A stretch of 64,000 nucleotides of DNA from Methanolobus sp. (GTDB lineage: Archaea > Halobacteriota > Methanosarcinia > Methanosarcinales > Methanosarcinaceae). Within the stretch, counting starts at the first letter, position 1. Each line of letters opens with the position of its first letter. Position numbers and translations under genes: made by a program. The notes under the pieces are model-generated. The model saw nothing but the letters and a program-made list of their open reading frames with translations. It ran no database searches and was not told where the DNA came from. Below are positions 18,954 to 28,943 of the stretch, in pieces. The stretch covers positions 29,898-93,897 of the forward strand of contig NZ_JAUXNK010000046.1 of assembly GCF_030682845.1 (NCBI RefSeq). The letters are read 5' to 3'.

Positions 18954-19202
18954 TTGGCAACAAGAATGAACGCTCTTGACTGGTTATCTCTTGCACTTGT
19001 GATAATTGGTGGTCTCAACTGGGGTCTGATTGGTGCACTCAGGTTTGACCTTGTAGCAGCAATCTTTGGCGAGATGACTCTGCTCTCAAGAATAATCTAC
19101 ATCCTTGTAGGTCTGGCAGCGCTATACATGCTGTATTTCGCAACACGGGTAGGCAGCTCTGACAGGGCAGATGAAACCAGAACAACGACAGCACGCAAGT
19201 GA
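18954..19202 (+). CDS. DUF378 small membrane protein
   Basis: 82 residues with two membrane segments, at about 10-30 and 45-65. The sequence LDWLSLALVIIGGLNWGLIG and the later ARIIYILVGLAALY-like stretch (SRIIYILVGLAALYMLY) are diagnostic for DUF378, a family with no known function. The start is TTG with a strong ribosome site GGAGGTGA 5 bases upstream, which suggests high expression. The tail is charged and rich in Thr and Arg. It stands alone and converges with purL. Confidence 0.85.
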   Translation: MATRMNALDWLSLALVIIGGLNWGLIGALRFDLVAAIFGEMTLLSRIIYILVGLAALYMLYFATRVGSSDRADETRTTTARK

Positions 19203-19223
19203 GTTGTACTTATGTGTTTGAAT

Positions 19224-19249
19224 TGATGATGGATTTTACTCCATCATCA
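19224..19249. terminator. Bidirectional hairpin between DUF378 gene and purL
   Basis: TGATGATGGA and TCCATCATCA form a perfect 10-bp stem with a 6-base loop, between two convergent genes. The purL stop codon lies inside the loop and stem (19236-19238), so the terminator overlaps the end of purL. TTTTG follows on the plus side. Confidence 0.6.
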
Positions 19250-21383
19250 GTTTTGTGAGGCTCTCTTCTGCCTCTTTTATTTCCTCAAGCTGAACAGATA
19301 TGCCAAATCCGTTTCCTGTTACCTTCAGTTCGCTGCCACCTGCCGTCCCAATGACTGTATGGGGAATGTTCCCAAGCAATTTTTCAACAGCTTCAGGATC
19401 AGAGGTTGTAATGATGGCTCTGGCGTATGATTCCGAAAACAGCACGTCATCAACCCTCATCTCCTGTCCTGTGGATGTCAGGTCTACACTAGCACCCATA
19501 TTCATGCACATTTTACACAGCGCTGCTGCAAGCCCTCCAAGAGAAATATCGTGTGAAGCTGTCACCTTCCCACTTTCTACTGTCCTGATCACAGCATCGA
19601 TGATATCAGAAGCATTCTCCGGTACCCGGGGCACTTTCCCGTTCTTCTTCTTTCCTGCAAGGCTGTAGTACTCGGAACCTCCCATCTCATCCTTTGTTGT
19701 CCCGACCAGGATGATGGTATCCCCTTCGTTCACGAACACAGACCGAGGTGCGATATTCACATCGCTGATGTAGCCTATGACGCCAATGGATGGTGTGGGT
19801 GGAATGGCAGTTCTGAACTCCTCGCTTTCGTTGTACAGGGAGACATTACCTCCCACAACCGGAATGGAAAGTTCCCTGCAGCCATCTCCTAATCCAAGGA
19901 TGGCATATTTGAACTGCCAGTAGATGTCGGGTTTTTCTGGATTGCCGAAATTGAGGCAGTCTACAACGGCTATCCCCCGGGAGCCCTTAACAGCAAGGTT
20001 CATGGCATTCTCGACCAGTGTGCCTTTTCCTCCCTGGTAGGGGTCAAGCAGCGTGTGTCTCGGGTTGCAGCCGCAGGACATTGCAATACCCTCGTTGCCG
20101 CTGATCCTAAGAATTCCCGCATCATCTCCGGGTTTCATTACTGTCCTTAACTGGACTTCATGGTCATACTGTCTGTATATCCATTTTTTTGAAGCCACGT
20201 TGTGGGATGAGAGGACTTTGAGTACTGTTTCTTTGAGGTCTTTCGGTATTTCCGGCTTGTCGCCTTCCTCGCGGGGCGCAGGGGCCCGGGAAGGGCGCTC
20301 GAAGGTAGGTGCACCTTCAGTGAGCAGTTTTATGGGAATATCAGCGACTATATCTTCCTTGAACTCAACAGTATACTTGAGTTCTTTAGTGAGCTCTCCT
20401 ATCATACTTGCATTGAGGTCATATTTCTTTGCGACATCAAGGACTGCCTGGACATTCTGGGGTTCAACCTCAAACAGCATGCGCTCCTGTGATTCTGCTA
20501 TCAGTATCTCATAGGGGACCATGCCATCCTCGCGGAGTATCACATTATCAGCGATGATGTACATCCCCAGGTTGCCCTTTGAAGCCATTTCTGAACTGGC
20601 TCCGGCAAGCCCTGCAGCTCCAAGGTCCCTGCAGGCTTTGACATATCCTTTCCTGATTATCTCAAGGGTTGCTTCTATCACCAGTTTCTCTGTAAACGGA
20701 TCACCTATCTGTATGCTTGGCCTGTCCTCTGCCTCTGATTCTTCTGAAAGGTCCCTGGACGCAAAGGATGCACCGCCAAGTCCGTCCCTGCCTGTGGTCG
20801 AACCCATGAGGACGAGTTTGTTGCCTGCCTTTTGTGCGCATGCTGTGACTATGTCCTCTTCGCGTGCAAGACCTACGGCCACCACATTGACAAGAGGGTT
20901 ACCGCTGTATGCCTCGTCAAAGAAAGCCTCTCCACGAACAACAGGCACTCCGATACAGTTTCCATATCCTGCGATGCCCTTGATGATGTGTTCGAAGAGA
21001 TACAGGTTCTTGGGACTGTTAAGCGGCCCGAAATAGAGAGGATCCATCAATGCGATGGGGCGTGCGCCCATGGATATTATGTCGCGTACAATTCCTCCAA
21101 CGCCGGTAGCTGCCCCGTTATACGGGTCCACATATGAAGGATGGTTGTGACTTTCCATTCCTATGGCAAGTACCCATCCATTACCAAAACTCACAATGGC
21201 AGCATCGTCCCCCGGTCCGATGATCACACGTTCGCCTGTGGTTGTAAAGGTTCTGAGCAGCGGCGCACTTGAGCGGTATGAGCAATGTTCGCTCCAGAGG
21301 TTCAGGAAGCACCCCTGTTCCACTAGGTTAGGTTCCCTTCCCATCTTTTCAGTAACGATCTTAAAATCATTTTCAGATAACAT
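19236..21383 (-). CDS. purL: Phosphoribosylformylglycinamidine synthase subunit PurL
   Basis: 715-residue PurL of the small (multi-subunit) type, which makes FGAM from FGAR, ATP and ammonia delivered by PurQ with PurS. Visible family blocks are [18 protein letters not shown] near residues 28-45, [32 protein letters not shown], and in the second half GMVGYI-like [10 protein letters not shown] plus the [15 protein letters not shown] block. Length is normal. GAGG precedes the ATG. purS and purQ are not adjacent. purC of the same pathway lies at 28944. Confidence 0.96.
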   Translation of the reverse strand: MLSENDFKIVTEKMGREPNLVEQGCFLNLWSEHCSYRSSAPLLRTFTTTGERVIIGPGDDAAIVSFGNGWVLAIGMESHNHPSYVDPYNGAATGVGGIVRDIISMGARPIALMDPLYFGPLNSPKNLYLFEHIIKGIAGYGNCIGVPVVRGEAFFDEAYSGNPLVNVVAVGLAREEDIVTACAQKAGNKLVLMGSTTGRDGLGGASFASRDLSEESEAEDRPSIQIGDPFTEKLVIEATLEIIRKGYVKACRDLGAAGLAGASSEMASKGNLGMYIIADNVILREDGMVPYEILIAESQERMLFEVEPQNVQAVLDVAKKYDLNASMIGELTKELKYTVEFKEDIVADIPIKLLTEGAPTFERPSRAPAPREEGDKPEIPKDLKETVLKVLSSHNVASKKWIYRQYDHEVQLRTVMKPGDDAGILRISGNEGIAMSCGCNPRHTLLDPYQGGKGTLVENAMNLAVKGSRGIAVVDCLNFGNPEKPDIYWQFKYAILGLGDGCRELSIPVVGGNVSLYNESEEFRTAIPPTPSIGVIGYISDVNIAPRSVFVNEGDTIILVGTTKDEMGGSEYYSLAGKKKNGKVPRVPENASDIIDAVIRTVESGKVTASHDISLGGLAAALCKMCMNMGASVDLTSTGQEMRVDDVLFSESYARAIITTSDPEAVEKLLGNIPHTVIGTAGGSELKVTGNGFGISVQLEEIKEAEESLTKLMME

Positions 21384-21535
21384 TCATGTGCCTCGGTATT
21401 TAAACTCAAGATTAACTAGGCTTTTAAAGCACCCGGAAACTAATAAACGTTTCTTTAAGGAATCCGGGGACAGTCAGATATCCTTGTGAAAATGTCATCA
21501 GATATCCGAAAAATACGTGATGAAGCCATCTATTT

Positions 21536-21892
21536 TTAGCACTCATTCCTGAAAGTAAGCATGTCGCCAACTTTAAGGCATGCTTTTTTTGCTTTACCTG
21601 TGTTTGTCTCGATTATGTATTTTACCTTTGTTCCGGATGAACACAGGCCTGTCCATGGACGAAGTCCGCAGATTTTAACTATCCTTTTGTCCTCATCAAG
21701 GAATAGGACATCTATTTCAAAATTAACAAAAAGCATGTGCAACGACACTTTTTTGCTTTTATTCATAACAAAGATAAGGGCATATCCTTCCGGAATATTC
21801 TTTCTGAACATCAGGCCAAGGGCCTGCTTATATATGCTGCATGCAAATTCGGTACTTGTAGCGACATATTCACCACTAGGTTTTAATATCAT
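21536..21892 (-). CDS. DUF192 family protein
   Basis: 118 residues matching DUF192, a small conserved fold without proven function. Visible marks are the LGLMFRKNIPEGYALIFV stretch (residues about 26-43), LHMLFVNFEIDVLFLDED, and the C-terminal VKYIIETNTGKAKKACLKVGD. Many relatives are secreted or lipid-anchored, but no signal peptide is seen here, so this one is cytoplasmic. It is divergent from the aIF1 gene with 83 bases between starts. Confidence 0.82.
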   Translation of the reverse strand: MILKPSGEYVATSTEFACSIYKQALGLMFRKNIPEGYALIFVMNKSKKVSLHMLFVNFEIDVLFLDEDKRIVKICGLRPWTGLCSSGTKVKYIIETNTGKAKKACLKVGDMLTFRNEC

Positions 21893-21975
21893 TGTTGTTT
21901 ACTTTAATCATCTATTTTAATTTAAAACTATGTAGAGTTTAAAATAGGTAATAATCCCGGAGGATAAGTCAAAAG

Positions 21976-22284
21976 ATGAGTTCTGAAATGTGTTCGGTAT
22001 GTGGCCTGCCAAAGGAACTTTGCATATGCGAAGAAGTAGCGAAGGAGCAGCAAAGGATAACGGTAAAGGTAAATAGAAGGCGTTATGGGAAAGAGGTCAC
22101 TGTTGTGGAAGGTTTTGATGCCCATGAGATAGATCTTCACGAACTCTCTACGTACCTGAAGTCCAAATTCGCATGTGGAGGGACTGTCAAGGGCACTGGT
22201 GTGGAACTGCAAGGTAACCACATAGGACGCATGAAGGATGTTCTGGTTGAGCGGGGTTTCTCTCCGGATCAGATAAAGGATTGA
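21976..22284 (+). CDS. Translation initiation factor aIF1 (SUI1)
   Basis: 102 residues. The SUI1 domain, including [19 protein letters not shown] and [18 protein letters not shown], occupies the C-terminal two thirds. It keeps start-codon choice accurate on the small ribosomal subunit. The N-terminus has a CxxC...CxC pair ([16 protein letters not shown], residues 5-20) that probably binds zinc, as usual in archaeal aIF1. GGAGGAT lies 10 bases before the ATG. A strong hairpin follows the gene. Confidence 0.93.
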   Translation: MSSEMCSVCGLPKELCICEEVAKEQQRITVKVNRRRYGKEVTVVEGFDAHEIDLHELSTYLKSKFACGGTVKGTGVELQGNHIGRMKDVLVERGFSPDQIKD

Positions 22285-22324
22285 GTATCCTATTCCTTGA
22301 TATTTCTATATAACTTGTTTTCAG

Positions 22325-22346
22325 GACAGGGATTGTGTTCCCTGTC
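22325..22346 (+). terminator. Hairpin after aIF1 gene
   Basis: GACAGGGA and TCCCTGTC form a perfect 8-bp stem with a 6-base loop, followed by TTTACATTT. Confidence 0.55.
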
Positions 22347-22372
22347 TTTACATTTAGTGTCTGTGTGCAGGG

Positions 22373-22380
22373 TATTTATT
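22373..22380 (+). promoter_or_regulatory. TATA box of the cysteine desulfurase gene
   Basis: TATTTATT lies about 26 bases (centre to start) before ATG 22402. Transcription would begin at or next to the start codon, making a leaderless mRNA. No ribosome site is seen in the gap. Confidence 0.45.
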
Positions 22381-22401
22381 TGTTAAACACCTCTTCTATT
22401 C

Positions 22402-23574
22402 ATGATGGATATTATGAAGCGCATATATATGGACCACAGTGCAACCACGCCGGTCGATCCCCGGGTTGTGGATGCTATGCTTCCTTATTTTACGGAAAAG
22501 TTCGGTAATTCATCAAGTCTTCACTCATTCGGACAGGAAGCCGCTGAGGCGCTTTCCATGGCACGCGGCCATGTTGCAGATTCCATTGGTGCCCGGGAAG
22601 AGGAGATCATATTCACTTCAGGGGGTACTGAGTCTGATAACCTTGCTCTCCAGGGTGTCCTTTCGCGGGAACCGGGAAAAAGGCAGCATATCATCACATC
22701 GGTTCTGGAACATCCTGCCGTTCTCAGCACATGTGATTTTCTCAAGAGCATAGGACATGATGTCACATATGTGCCAGTAAGCAGTGAAGGTATTGTGGAT
22801 GTGGGCGATATCGAGAGGGCCATCAGGGATGACACTGTAATCATAAGTATAATGCATGCAAACAATGAGATAGGCACCATACAGCCTATAGAAGAGATTG
22901 CGAAGATAGCAAAGGATAATGATGTGTATCTGCACACTGATGCTGTACAGTCGGTCGGCAAGATACCTGTGGATGTGGACCAGCTCGGCGTGGATATGCT
23001 CTCGATATCCTCTCACAAATTGCACGGGCCAAAAGGCGTGGGCGCCCTGTATGTGCGTGAAGGTACCAGCCTGACACCTGTCATTTTTGGTGGGGGGCAT
23101 GAATCGGGCCTGCGCCCTGGAACAGAGAACATTGCTGGTATTGTGGGCTTTGCAAAAGCCTCCTCTATTGCAAAAGAGCGCCTTGGGACTGACCCGGCCC
23201 GGATGGGCAGACTTCGTGATGCCCTTATTAAAAAAGTATTTAATACTATTGATGATGTCCGTCTTAACGGTCATGCCACACAGAGGCTGCCGAATAATGC
23301 CAATCTCAGTTTCAGGCACGTAGAAGGGGAATCAATGCTTATGCTGCTTGATATCGCAGGCATTGCCGTGTCTACAGGTTCTGCATGTTCTTCAAGATCC
23401 CAGCATGCATCCCATGTGTTAGACTCTATCGGGCTTGACCCGGATTACATCCATGGCTCTATCAGGATAAGTCTGGGAAGGGAAAACACCATGGATGAGG
23501 TCGATTATCTTGCAGAGGCATTGCAGGAAACAGTGGCAAAGCTTAGGCAGATATCCTCCCCGGTAGAATGCTGA
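22402..23574 (+). CDS. Cysteine desulfurase (NifS/IscS family)
   Basis: 390-residue PLP enzyme that takes sulfur from cysteine for Fe-S cluster building. The N-terminus IYMDHSATTPVDPRVVDAMLPY is typical. The PLP-binding lysine is in SISSHKLHGPKGVGALY (near residue 205), with HTDAVQSVGK just before. The mobile-loop cysteine is in STGSACSSRSQHASHVL (near 325-330). These features place it in the class I IscS/NifS group. The likely leaderless start is ATG 22402; ATG 22414 (MKRIYMDHSA) is the alternative. It is followed by iscU with 21 bases between. Confidence 0.95.
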   Translation: MMDIMKRIYMDHSATTPVDPRVVDAMLPYFTEKFGNSSSLHSFGQEAAEALSMARGHVADSIGAREEEIIFTSGGTESDNLALQGVLSREPGKRQHIITSVLEHPAVLSTCDFLKSIGHDVTYVPVSSEGIVDVGDIERAIRDDTVIISIMHANNEIGTIQPIEEIAKIAKDNDVYLHTDAVQSVGKIPVDVDQLGVDMLSISSHKLHGPKGVGALYVREGTSLTPVIFGGGHESGLRPGTENIAGIVGFAKASSIAKERLGTDPARMGRLRDALIKKVFNTIDDVRLNGHATQRLPNNANLSFRHVEGESMLMLLDIAGIAVSTGSACSSRSQHASHVLDSIGLDPDYIHGSIRISLGRENTMDEVDYLAEALQETVAKLRQISSPVEC

Positions 23575-23595
23575 ATATACACCCGGAGAAATTAC

Positions 23596-23961
23596 ATGTA
23601 TTCAAAGAAGATAATTGAAGAATTCACAAATCCAAAGAACGTCGGGATAATTGAGGATGCTGATGGCGTCGGTGAGATAGGCAGTACTATCGATGGCGAT
23701 GTCATTACTGTATATATCAAGGTGGACGACGACGTGCTCAAGGATGTAAAATTCAAAACATTCGGGTGCGTCGTGGCAATCTCGACTTCCACGATGGTCA
23801 CCCAGCTTGCAAAGGGGAAGACCGTTGAAGAAGCTCTTGCAATTTCCAATGAGGATGTCCAGGATGCATTGGGAGGCCTCCCAAAGGGAAAGGACAGATG
23901 CTCTGGGTTTGCTCTGGATGCATTGCATAAAGCGATTGAAGATTACCGCAATAAGTCATGA
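23596..23961 (+). CDS. IscU/NifU-like Fe-S scaffold lacking the first ligand cysteine
   Basis: 121-residue scaffold on which Fe-S clusters are built from sulfur supplied by the adjacent desulfurase. Two of the three usual cluster cysteines are present: Cys58 in KTFGCVVAIST and Cys102 in GKDRCSGFALDAL. The first, normally in a Pro-x-Cys-Gly-Asp motif, is replaced: residues 29-35 read GSTIDGD, so position 33 is Asp. The rest of the fold is well kept (EFTNPKNVGIIEDADGVGEIG at the N-terminus). It is therefore either a scaffold using Asp as ligand or a delivery protein with altered chemistry. Confidence 0.88.
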   Translation: MYSKKIIEEFTNPKNVGIIEDADGVGEIGSTIDGDVITVYIKVDDDVLKDVKFKTFGCVVAISTSTMVTQLAKGKTVEEALAISNEDVQDALGGLPKGKDRCSGFALDALHKAIEDYRNKS

Positions 23962-23988
23962 ACAATTGAAAGAACAGGGGAAATTCCA

Positions 23989-24351
23989 GTGAAAACTACA
24001 TGTGAGATCATGGTGCAAAGGGTGCTGCCTGCCATACGTGCAGAGATAGCTCGTATTATCATATCTGAGCGTGGCCGTACTCAACAGGAAGCGGCCGAGG
24101 TCCTGGGCCTCTCAAGGGCGGCCGTATCCCAGTATCTGAGTGAGAAAAGAGGAGCTGAAGTTGGCCTTTCGGAAGACACTCAGGAAGAAATACGTAAATT
24201 CACTTTCCGGCTCATGCAGGGCTTAAGCCCTAAGGAACAGGTTGCAGGCATGTGCAATATATGTAAATATGTCCAGATGTCCGGCTGGTTGAACAAGAAT
24301 GAGCCTGATGCAGGCTATTGTATCCTTTGTGGAGATTCGGAAAGTCTTTGA
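23989..24351 (+). CDS. HTH transcriptional regulator with C-terminal Cys pairs
   Basis: 120 residues. An N-terminal XRE-type helix-turn-helix is visible as RTQQEAAEVLGLSRAAVSQYL (about residues 31-50). The C-terminal part has CNIC (near 86-89) and CILC (near 112-115), four cysteines able to hold zinc or an Fe-S cluster. Start is GTG at 23989 with AGGGG 9 bases upstream. Its place directly after the desulfurase and IscU genes suggests that it senses cluster supply and controls this operon, as IscR does in bacteria through an unrelated fold. It overlaps the NreA gene by 4 bases (TTGA). Confidence 0.8.
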   Translation: MKTTCEIMVQRVLPAIRAEIARIIISERGRTQQEAAEVLGLSRAAVSQYLSEKRGAEVGLSEDTQEEIRKFTFRLMQGLSPKEQVAGMCNICKYVQMSGWLNKNEPDAGYCILCGDSESL

Positions 24352-25571
24352 ACAGCAGTCTCTGTGTTAAATGCAAGGGTAAAGGACTTTGTGGCCGCCC
24401 GTTCTGCCCGATCCTTGAGAAATTCAGGTCTGTAGAATCGTCTTTTTCCGGCATTACTGGCGAGACCTCTATTTTTGGTGCGTCCCCTCCTGCAGTGTTC
24501 GTAGGCAGGCACAATTACCCGGAGGTCAGGGCCGGACCCATGATCCCTCCTCAGCTTGGAGGAGATGAGGCTATCCTGCTTGAAGACCCCAAAGCTCTGT
24601 TGAAAATGGGGATACAGGATATCATCTCGTCGCGTTCAAGGCTTGTCAGGGCAAGCACCGGTGTAAATGTCAGAAACGCCCGCAATACTGCTAATCCTCT
24701 AATTGAAAAGTCACAGGAGTTGGCCCTGTCGAAAAAACCGGTGGACACTGAAGCGTGGTTCAGTAAGCCTATCCGGAATAAACTTAAGTTCGATAATGTC
24801 CTGACTCCCATGGGTCCTTCCGGTGAACTGAAGGATTTCGATATAACTGAGAACCCCAAGGTTCCCCGGAAAGTGGACTCTTTAGTTTATGATACCGATG
24901 CTCTTGCAAAGGACGCCATCTCCGAACTGTGGGGCAGCAACATACCTGCTGAACATATAACTCGCCTTCTTTCCATAGGCCTTCTGGGACAGGAGAGGCG
25001 CCTGGTACCGACCCGCTGGTCTATCACTGCTGTGGATGACATGGTCGGGAAGCAACTGCTCATGAAAATAAGGGACTACCAGCAGGTAAGCGATGTGTGC
25101 GTTTTCAGCGGTGGGGCTTTTGGCAACCATTTTGAGATCATGATAATCCCAAGGAGCTTCACTTTTGAACTTATAGAGGTATGGATGCCGCAGGCAGTCT
25201 GGACCGGGGGCACTACATGGATCGAATCAGATAGTGAGGATCTCAGCGGAAAGAAGGGCTATTCAAATCTTGCCGGCGGCTACTATGCAGCAAGGCTGGC
25301 AGCTCTGGAACACATGAGTTCTATACGCAAGCAGGCGTCGGTTTTCATGGTGCGCGAGATTAGGCCTGATTACTGGGCCCCTCTGGGTGTCTGGGTTGTG
25401 CGTGAGGCAGCCCGTGCGGCCCTAAAAGCACAGCCACAGGTATTCGGGTCTGTGGAAGAGGCACTCAGGGATATGTCCTCGCGTCTGCGTACTCCTTCGG
25501 GTCAGTGGATGGAAAAAGCAAAGATGCTCTGCAATATAAGGGCGCAGCGCACTCTTGATTCCTTTTTTTGA
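24348..25571 (+). CDS. nreA: DNA repair protein NreA (PCNA-binding)
   Basis: About 407 residues of the archaeal NreA family. The N-terminus has CVKCKGKGLCGRPFCPIL, four cysteines fitting a zinc finger. The last residues, QRTLDSFF, are a canonical PIP box (Q-x-x-L-x-x-F-F) for binding the sliding clamp PCNA. NreA loss makes haloarchaea sensitive to DNA damage by mitomycin C (family knowledge). The start is taken as TTG 24348, overlapping the regulator stop and with GGAGAT upstream; an upstream TTG at 24318 would add ten residues of unrelated character. Confidence 0.88.
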   Translation: MNSSLCVKCKGKGLCGRPFCPILEKFRSVESSFSGITGETSIFGASPPAVFVGRHNYPEVRAGPMIPPQLGGDEAILLEDPKALLKMGIQDIISSRSRLVRASTGVNVRNARNTANPLIEKSQELALSKKPVDTEAWFSKPIRNKLKFDNVLTPMGPSGELKDFDITENPKVPRKVDSLVYDTDALAKDAISELWGSNIPAEHITRLLSIGLLGQERRLVPTRWSITAVDDMVGKQLLMKIRDYQQVSDVCVFSGGAFGNHFEIMIIPRSFTFELIEVWMPQAVWTGGTTWIESDSEDLSGKKGYSNLAGGYYAARLAALEHMSSIRKQASVFMVREIRPDYWAPLGVWVVREAARAALKAQPQVFGSVEEALRDMSSRLRTPSGQWMEKAKMLCNIRAQRTLDSFF

Positions 25572-25704
25572 TGGCAGTTCATATTTAGTTCAGTCTAGAT
25601 GTGCATATATATTCCTATATAGTGATATATAGTTTAAATAAGGCACCTTTATCTATATATGGTCCGTAGCCGTACTAAAAAATCATATTGAGGAATCTCA
25701 CAAA

Positions 25705-26742
25705 ATGGAATTATTTGATCCACTTGTAATTATGCTTATCATCGCAGGCCTATATATGGCATGGAACATTGGTGCCAACGACCTGGCCAATGCCATGGGA
25801 ACATCAGTAGGCAGCGGTGCTCTATCAATAAAGCAGGTTATTATCGTTGCAGCCGTCTTTGAGTTCGCAGGTGCCGTTTTCTTCGGAAAGCGGGTTACTT
25901 CCACTATTGCCAAAGGCATAGTACCTATTGATTCGATAGCCATGACTGATACTCATCTTGTAGCTATCGGAATGCTTGCCGCCATCCTTGCGGCAGGTTT
26001 CTGGATCACCCTTGCGACCTTTTACAATCTCCCCGTCTCAACAACTCACTCTATTGTTGGTGCTGTATTAGGTTTTGGCCTGATAGCAGCATACAATGGT
26101 ATCATAGGATTTAATGAGATAAACTGGCCAGTCCTTTTCAAGATCGTTGCCAGTTGGCTGATTTCTCCTGTACTGGGCGCCCTGCTTGCCTACATCATCT
26201 TTTCCCTGATAAGATATTTCATATTGCAGAAAAGCGATGATCCCTACAGGATAGAGAACAAGTTTGTCTTCCTGCAGGTAGCCACTGCATGTTTTATTGC
26301 TTTCGCACACGGCTCAAACGACGTGGCAAACGCTGTGGGCCCTCTGTATGCGGCCCTTCATGCACTTGACATGGCAGGAGTAACAGTTCCCCTCTGGGTA
26401 ATGATCATGGGGGGCCTTGGCATGGTATTCGGCCTTGCGACATGGGGCTACCGTGTTATAGAAACCATTGGGACAAAAATAACAGAACTCACCCCTACAA
26501 GAGGCTTCTCTGCTGAATTTGCCACCGCAACAGTTGTGGTAATGCATAGCTATATTGCTCTTCCCATCTCCACCACGCATACTCTTGTAGGCTCCGTTAT
26601 AGGTGTAGGCTTGGCAGGAGGACTTGCAGCGGTTGATTTAAGTGTTATAGGGAAGATATTTCTCTCCTGGATAATCACTGTGCCTGTGGCAGCATTGACA
26701 TCCGCGCTGATATTTGTAGGACTGTTAGGGATTGGAATATGA
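25705..26742 (+). CDS. PiT-family inorganic phosphate transporter
   Basis: 345 residues, about ten membrane segments, in two homologous halves. Each half has the PiT signature: [19 protein letters not shown] near residues 24-42, and [19 protein letters not shown] near 203-221. The threonine-rich loops [15 protein letters not shown] and [15 protein letters not shown] are also duplicated. PiT proteins move phosphate with a cation. GAGG lies upstream of the ATG. The 4-base overlap with the following PhoU-like gene marks the usual PiT-DUF47 pair. Phosphate supply fits the polyphosphate genes at 49916-55757. Confidence 0.94.
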   Translation: MELFDPLVIMLIIAGLYMAWNIGANDLANAMGTSVGSGALSIKQVIIVAAVFEFAGAVFFGKRVTSTIAKGIVPIDSIAMTDTHLVAIGMLAAILAAGFWITLATFYNLPVSTTHSIVGAVLGFGLIAAYNGIIGFNEINWPVLFKIVASWLISPVLGALLAYIIFSLIRYFILQKSDDPYRIENKFVFLQVATACFIAFAHGSNDVANAVGPLYAALHALDMAGVTVPLWVMIMGGLGMVFGLATWGYRVIETIGTKITELTPTRGFSAEFATATVVVMHSYIALPISTTHTLVGSVIGVGLAGGLAAVDLSVIGKIFLSWIITVPVAALTSALIFVGLLGIGI

Positions 26743-27428
26743 AGAAAGAATACATTCGCTCGGTTTTGAATATATTTGCAAGTTCCCCATTCAAGCCCCT
26801 GTGCATACATGCAAACAAGGGCGGAGATTGCGTTAGGAAATTAAGTGAATCTGTATACGCCTTCTGTGAGGGCGACATGGAAACGGTTGAGAGGCTCAAC
26901 CATGAGATCGATGACATTGAGCACGAAGCGGATGTCATCAAGCAGACCATCCGGGGTGAACTCTCCTCCTCTATAATGCTTCCTGTACATGCTACAGACT
27001 TGCTCAATTTCCTCAAACCACAGGATTCTATTTCAGATGAGGCTCAGGAAGTCTCTTACTGGCTAACGCTTCGCAGGTTCGAGGCCCCTCCCGAGATAAG
27101 CACAGGATTCCTGGAACTGATGGACAAGACACTTGCAACCGTTGAGCAGTACGAGAAGTTGGTTGACACCCTTAGTGAACTGCTTGAATCCTCTTTCAGT
27201 AAAAGGGATGTTGACGACACTCTTTCACTGGTTGTGGAAGTTGAGGAAATGGAGCATCAGGTCGATGTTATAGAAAAGGATATGGTGAGGAAAATCTTCC
27301 GTAATGAGGATGTGCTCGGAGGTGTGGGTGTTTTCCACCTCACTCGTCTGGTAATGGGCATTGGGAAAATAGCAGACAATGCGGAGCATGCTGCTGACAG
27401 GTTAAGGACCATGGTCCTGAGGAGATGA
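26739..27428 (+). CDS. DUF47 PhoU-like phosphate transport regulator
   Basis: 229 residues, all helical, of the DUF47/PhoU-like group that accompanies PiT transporters and probably tunes their activity. Visible repeats are the two helical halves with [20 protein letters not shown] near residues 48-67 and [20 protein letters not shown] near 168-187. These E-x-x-D/E-H-E-x-D metal-binding patterns are typical. The start overlaps the transporter stop (ATGA). It ends 20 bases from the convergent oxidoreductase gene. Confidence 0.9.
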   Translation: MKKEYIRSVLNIFASSPFKPLCIHANKGGDCVRKLSESVYAFCEGDMETVERLNHEIDDIEHEADVIKQTIRGELSSSIMLPVHATDLLNFLKPQDSISDEAQEVSYWLTLRRFEAPPEISTGFLELMDKTLATVEQYEKLVDTLSELLESSFSKRDVDDTLSLVVEVEEMEHQVDVIEKDMVRKIFRNEDVLGGVGVFHLTRLVMGIGKIADNAEHAADRLRTMVLRR

Positions 27429-27448
27429 TCCTCCCTGCCCTTTATTCT

Positions 27449-28897
27449 TTATTTGTGAAGGTTACGGTCCTCATTCATTTTCTGAAGCAACTCGATGACC
27501 GAGTAGGCTGCGCGGGTGATGCCCATGCTGCGGTTATCGGTATCTGTACCTGCAACATACAGATTATTGATCGGCGTCCTTGCATCTGCGAAATACCCGT
27601 TAATAGTCACTGCTGCCTTCTCCGGGATTGTGATCTGTTCATGCTTCATCTGGATATGGTCTTCAATACGGGGGATAGCACGGTAAATAGTCTCATAGGC
27701 ATTTTTGATCTCTGAGCTTTCACTCTTTCCCTCTTTGATGATGAAGGTGAAGCCTACAAGCTGCTTGCCCTTGGGTGCAAGGGACGAGTCGTAGTTAGTG
27801 ATGGGCATTGCCCAATAAGGATGGTTCTTGAACCATATCTCTGATCCGATATAGTTGAATTCCCCCATCATGGAATCAAGTCCCAGCCATAAAGTCAGGC
27901 TTTTGGTATGGTGCACGCCTTTAAGATCCTGTATGTACGAACTTGGCAGCGTCTCGACCATTTTAGGCAGGTCCGTAACAAAGCCGGTGTAAACGACGGT
28001 ATTTGCATAGTACGTTTCACCTGCTTCAACACCGACAACCTTTCCGTTACTGGTAAGTATCTTCTTGACCTCGTATCCTGTCTTGATCTCCACGCTCTTT
28101 GGAAGAGAAAATAACACTGCATTGAGAAGTGATTTCAATCCTTTTCGAGGATATCCCTGGGAATAACTGACTTTGTTGGTGGCAAGCCTTCCAAGGGTTG
28201 TGAGCGGCTTGGATGCCTTGTTCATTCTTGTCTGCAGGGATGTGTGCAGGTTAGATGTCAATATGGATTTGAGAACTGGCTCAGTTTGCGGCTTTTCATG
28301 AACCTTCATAATGCTTTCCATCTGTTCCTGAAGGACGCTGTCCCTGACAAAACTGCTGCCTGAGAGAACTCTTTGCACAGATGTTTCTTTCATGTCTCTT
28401 CCCGAGAGGAAATATGAAATTGCATCCACAAAATCATAAGTGTCTTTTGATAGGTTATCAGACATGAACTCGTACACAGACTGTTTTGAGAGGTCAATGC
28501 CGAATGTGGAGAGTGTCAGAGCTTTGGTGATGGCCTGTGAAACGACTATCCTGTCTTTTCTGGGAAGCACATCGAATGTAACAAAGTCTCTTACATTTGA
28601 GGGAACTTTGAGGAACTGATCTTCGGTCCTTACATAATAATGCCCATAGTCCTCAAAAACAGGCATATAATCAAAATAGTTGTCCATCAGCCTTCTCAGC
28701 GGTCCCACTTCGAGATGTGTGATGGCGTGTGCACCTGTATCCACCTGGAATCCATCCACAACATAACTGTTGCAGTTTCCACCGATGAAATTGCTCTTTT
28801 CAAGGACCAGTACCTTGTTACCGTGTTTTGACAGTGTGAGTGCGGTAAGCAGTCCGCTTATACCTGCACCTACAACTATGACGTCGTATTTCTCCAT
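27449..28897 (-). CDS. FAD-dependent oxidoreductase of the phytoene desaturase / CrtISO type
   Basis: 482 residues. The FAD-binding Rossmann motif is at the N-terminus, DVIVVGAGISGLLTALTL (residues 5-22) with LEKSNFIGGNCNS following. The C-terminal FAD motif is NLYVAGTDTDNRSMGITRAAYS. This architecture is that of phytoene desaturases and retinol saturases (COG1233). In methanogens such proteins may act on isoprenoid lipid chains or carotenoid-like compounds. No carotenoid genes are adjacent, so substrate is unknown. It ends opposite the phosphate operon. Confidence 0.82.
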   Translation of the reverse strand: MEKYDVIVVGAGISGLLTALTLSKHGNKVLVLEKSNFIGGNCNSYVVDGFQVDTGAHAITHLEVGPLRRLMDNYFDYMPVFEDYGHYYVRTEDQFLKVPSNVRDFVTFDVLPRKDRIVVSQAITKALTLSTFGIDLSKQSVYEFMSDNLSKDTYDFVDAISYFLSGRDMKETSVQRVLSGSSFVRDSVLQEQMESIMKVHEKPQTEPVLKSILTSNLHTSLQTRMNKASKPLTTLGRLATNKVSYSQGYPRKGLKSLLNAVLFSLPKSVEIKTGYEVKKILTSNGKVVGVEAGETYYANTVVYTGFVTDLPKMVETLPSSYIQDLKGVHHTKSLTLWLGLDSMMGEFNYIGSEIWFKNHPYWAMPITNYDSSLAPKGKQLVGFTFIIKEGKSESSEIKNAYETIYRAIPRIEDHIQMKHEQITIPEKAAVTINGYFADARTPINNLYVAGTDTDNRSMGITRAAYSVIELLQKMNEDRNLHK

Positions 28898-28943
28898 TCT
28901 TTCCCCTCAGAATGCGTTTAAAATCAAAATAGTGAGGGAGATA

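Noticed and set aside
25590..25650. Repeated ATATATA stretches upstream of the PiT transporter, as a Pho-type operator
   Set aside because: The units are irregular and simple AT-rich sequence explains them. One of them is probably just the TATA box.
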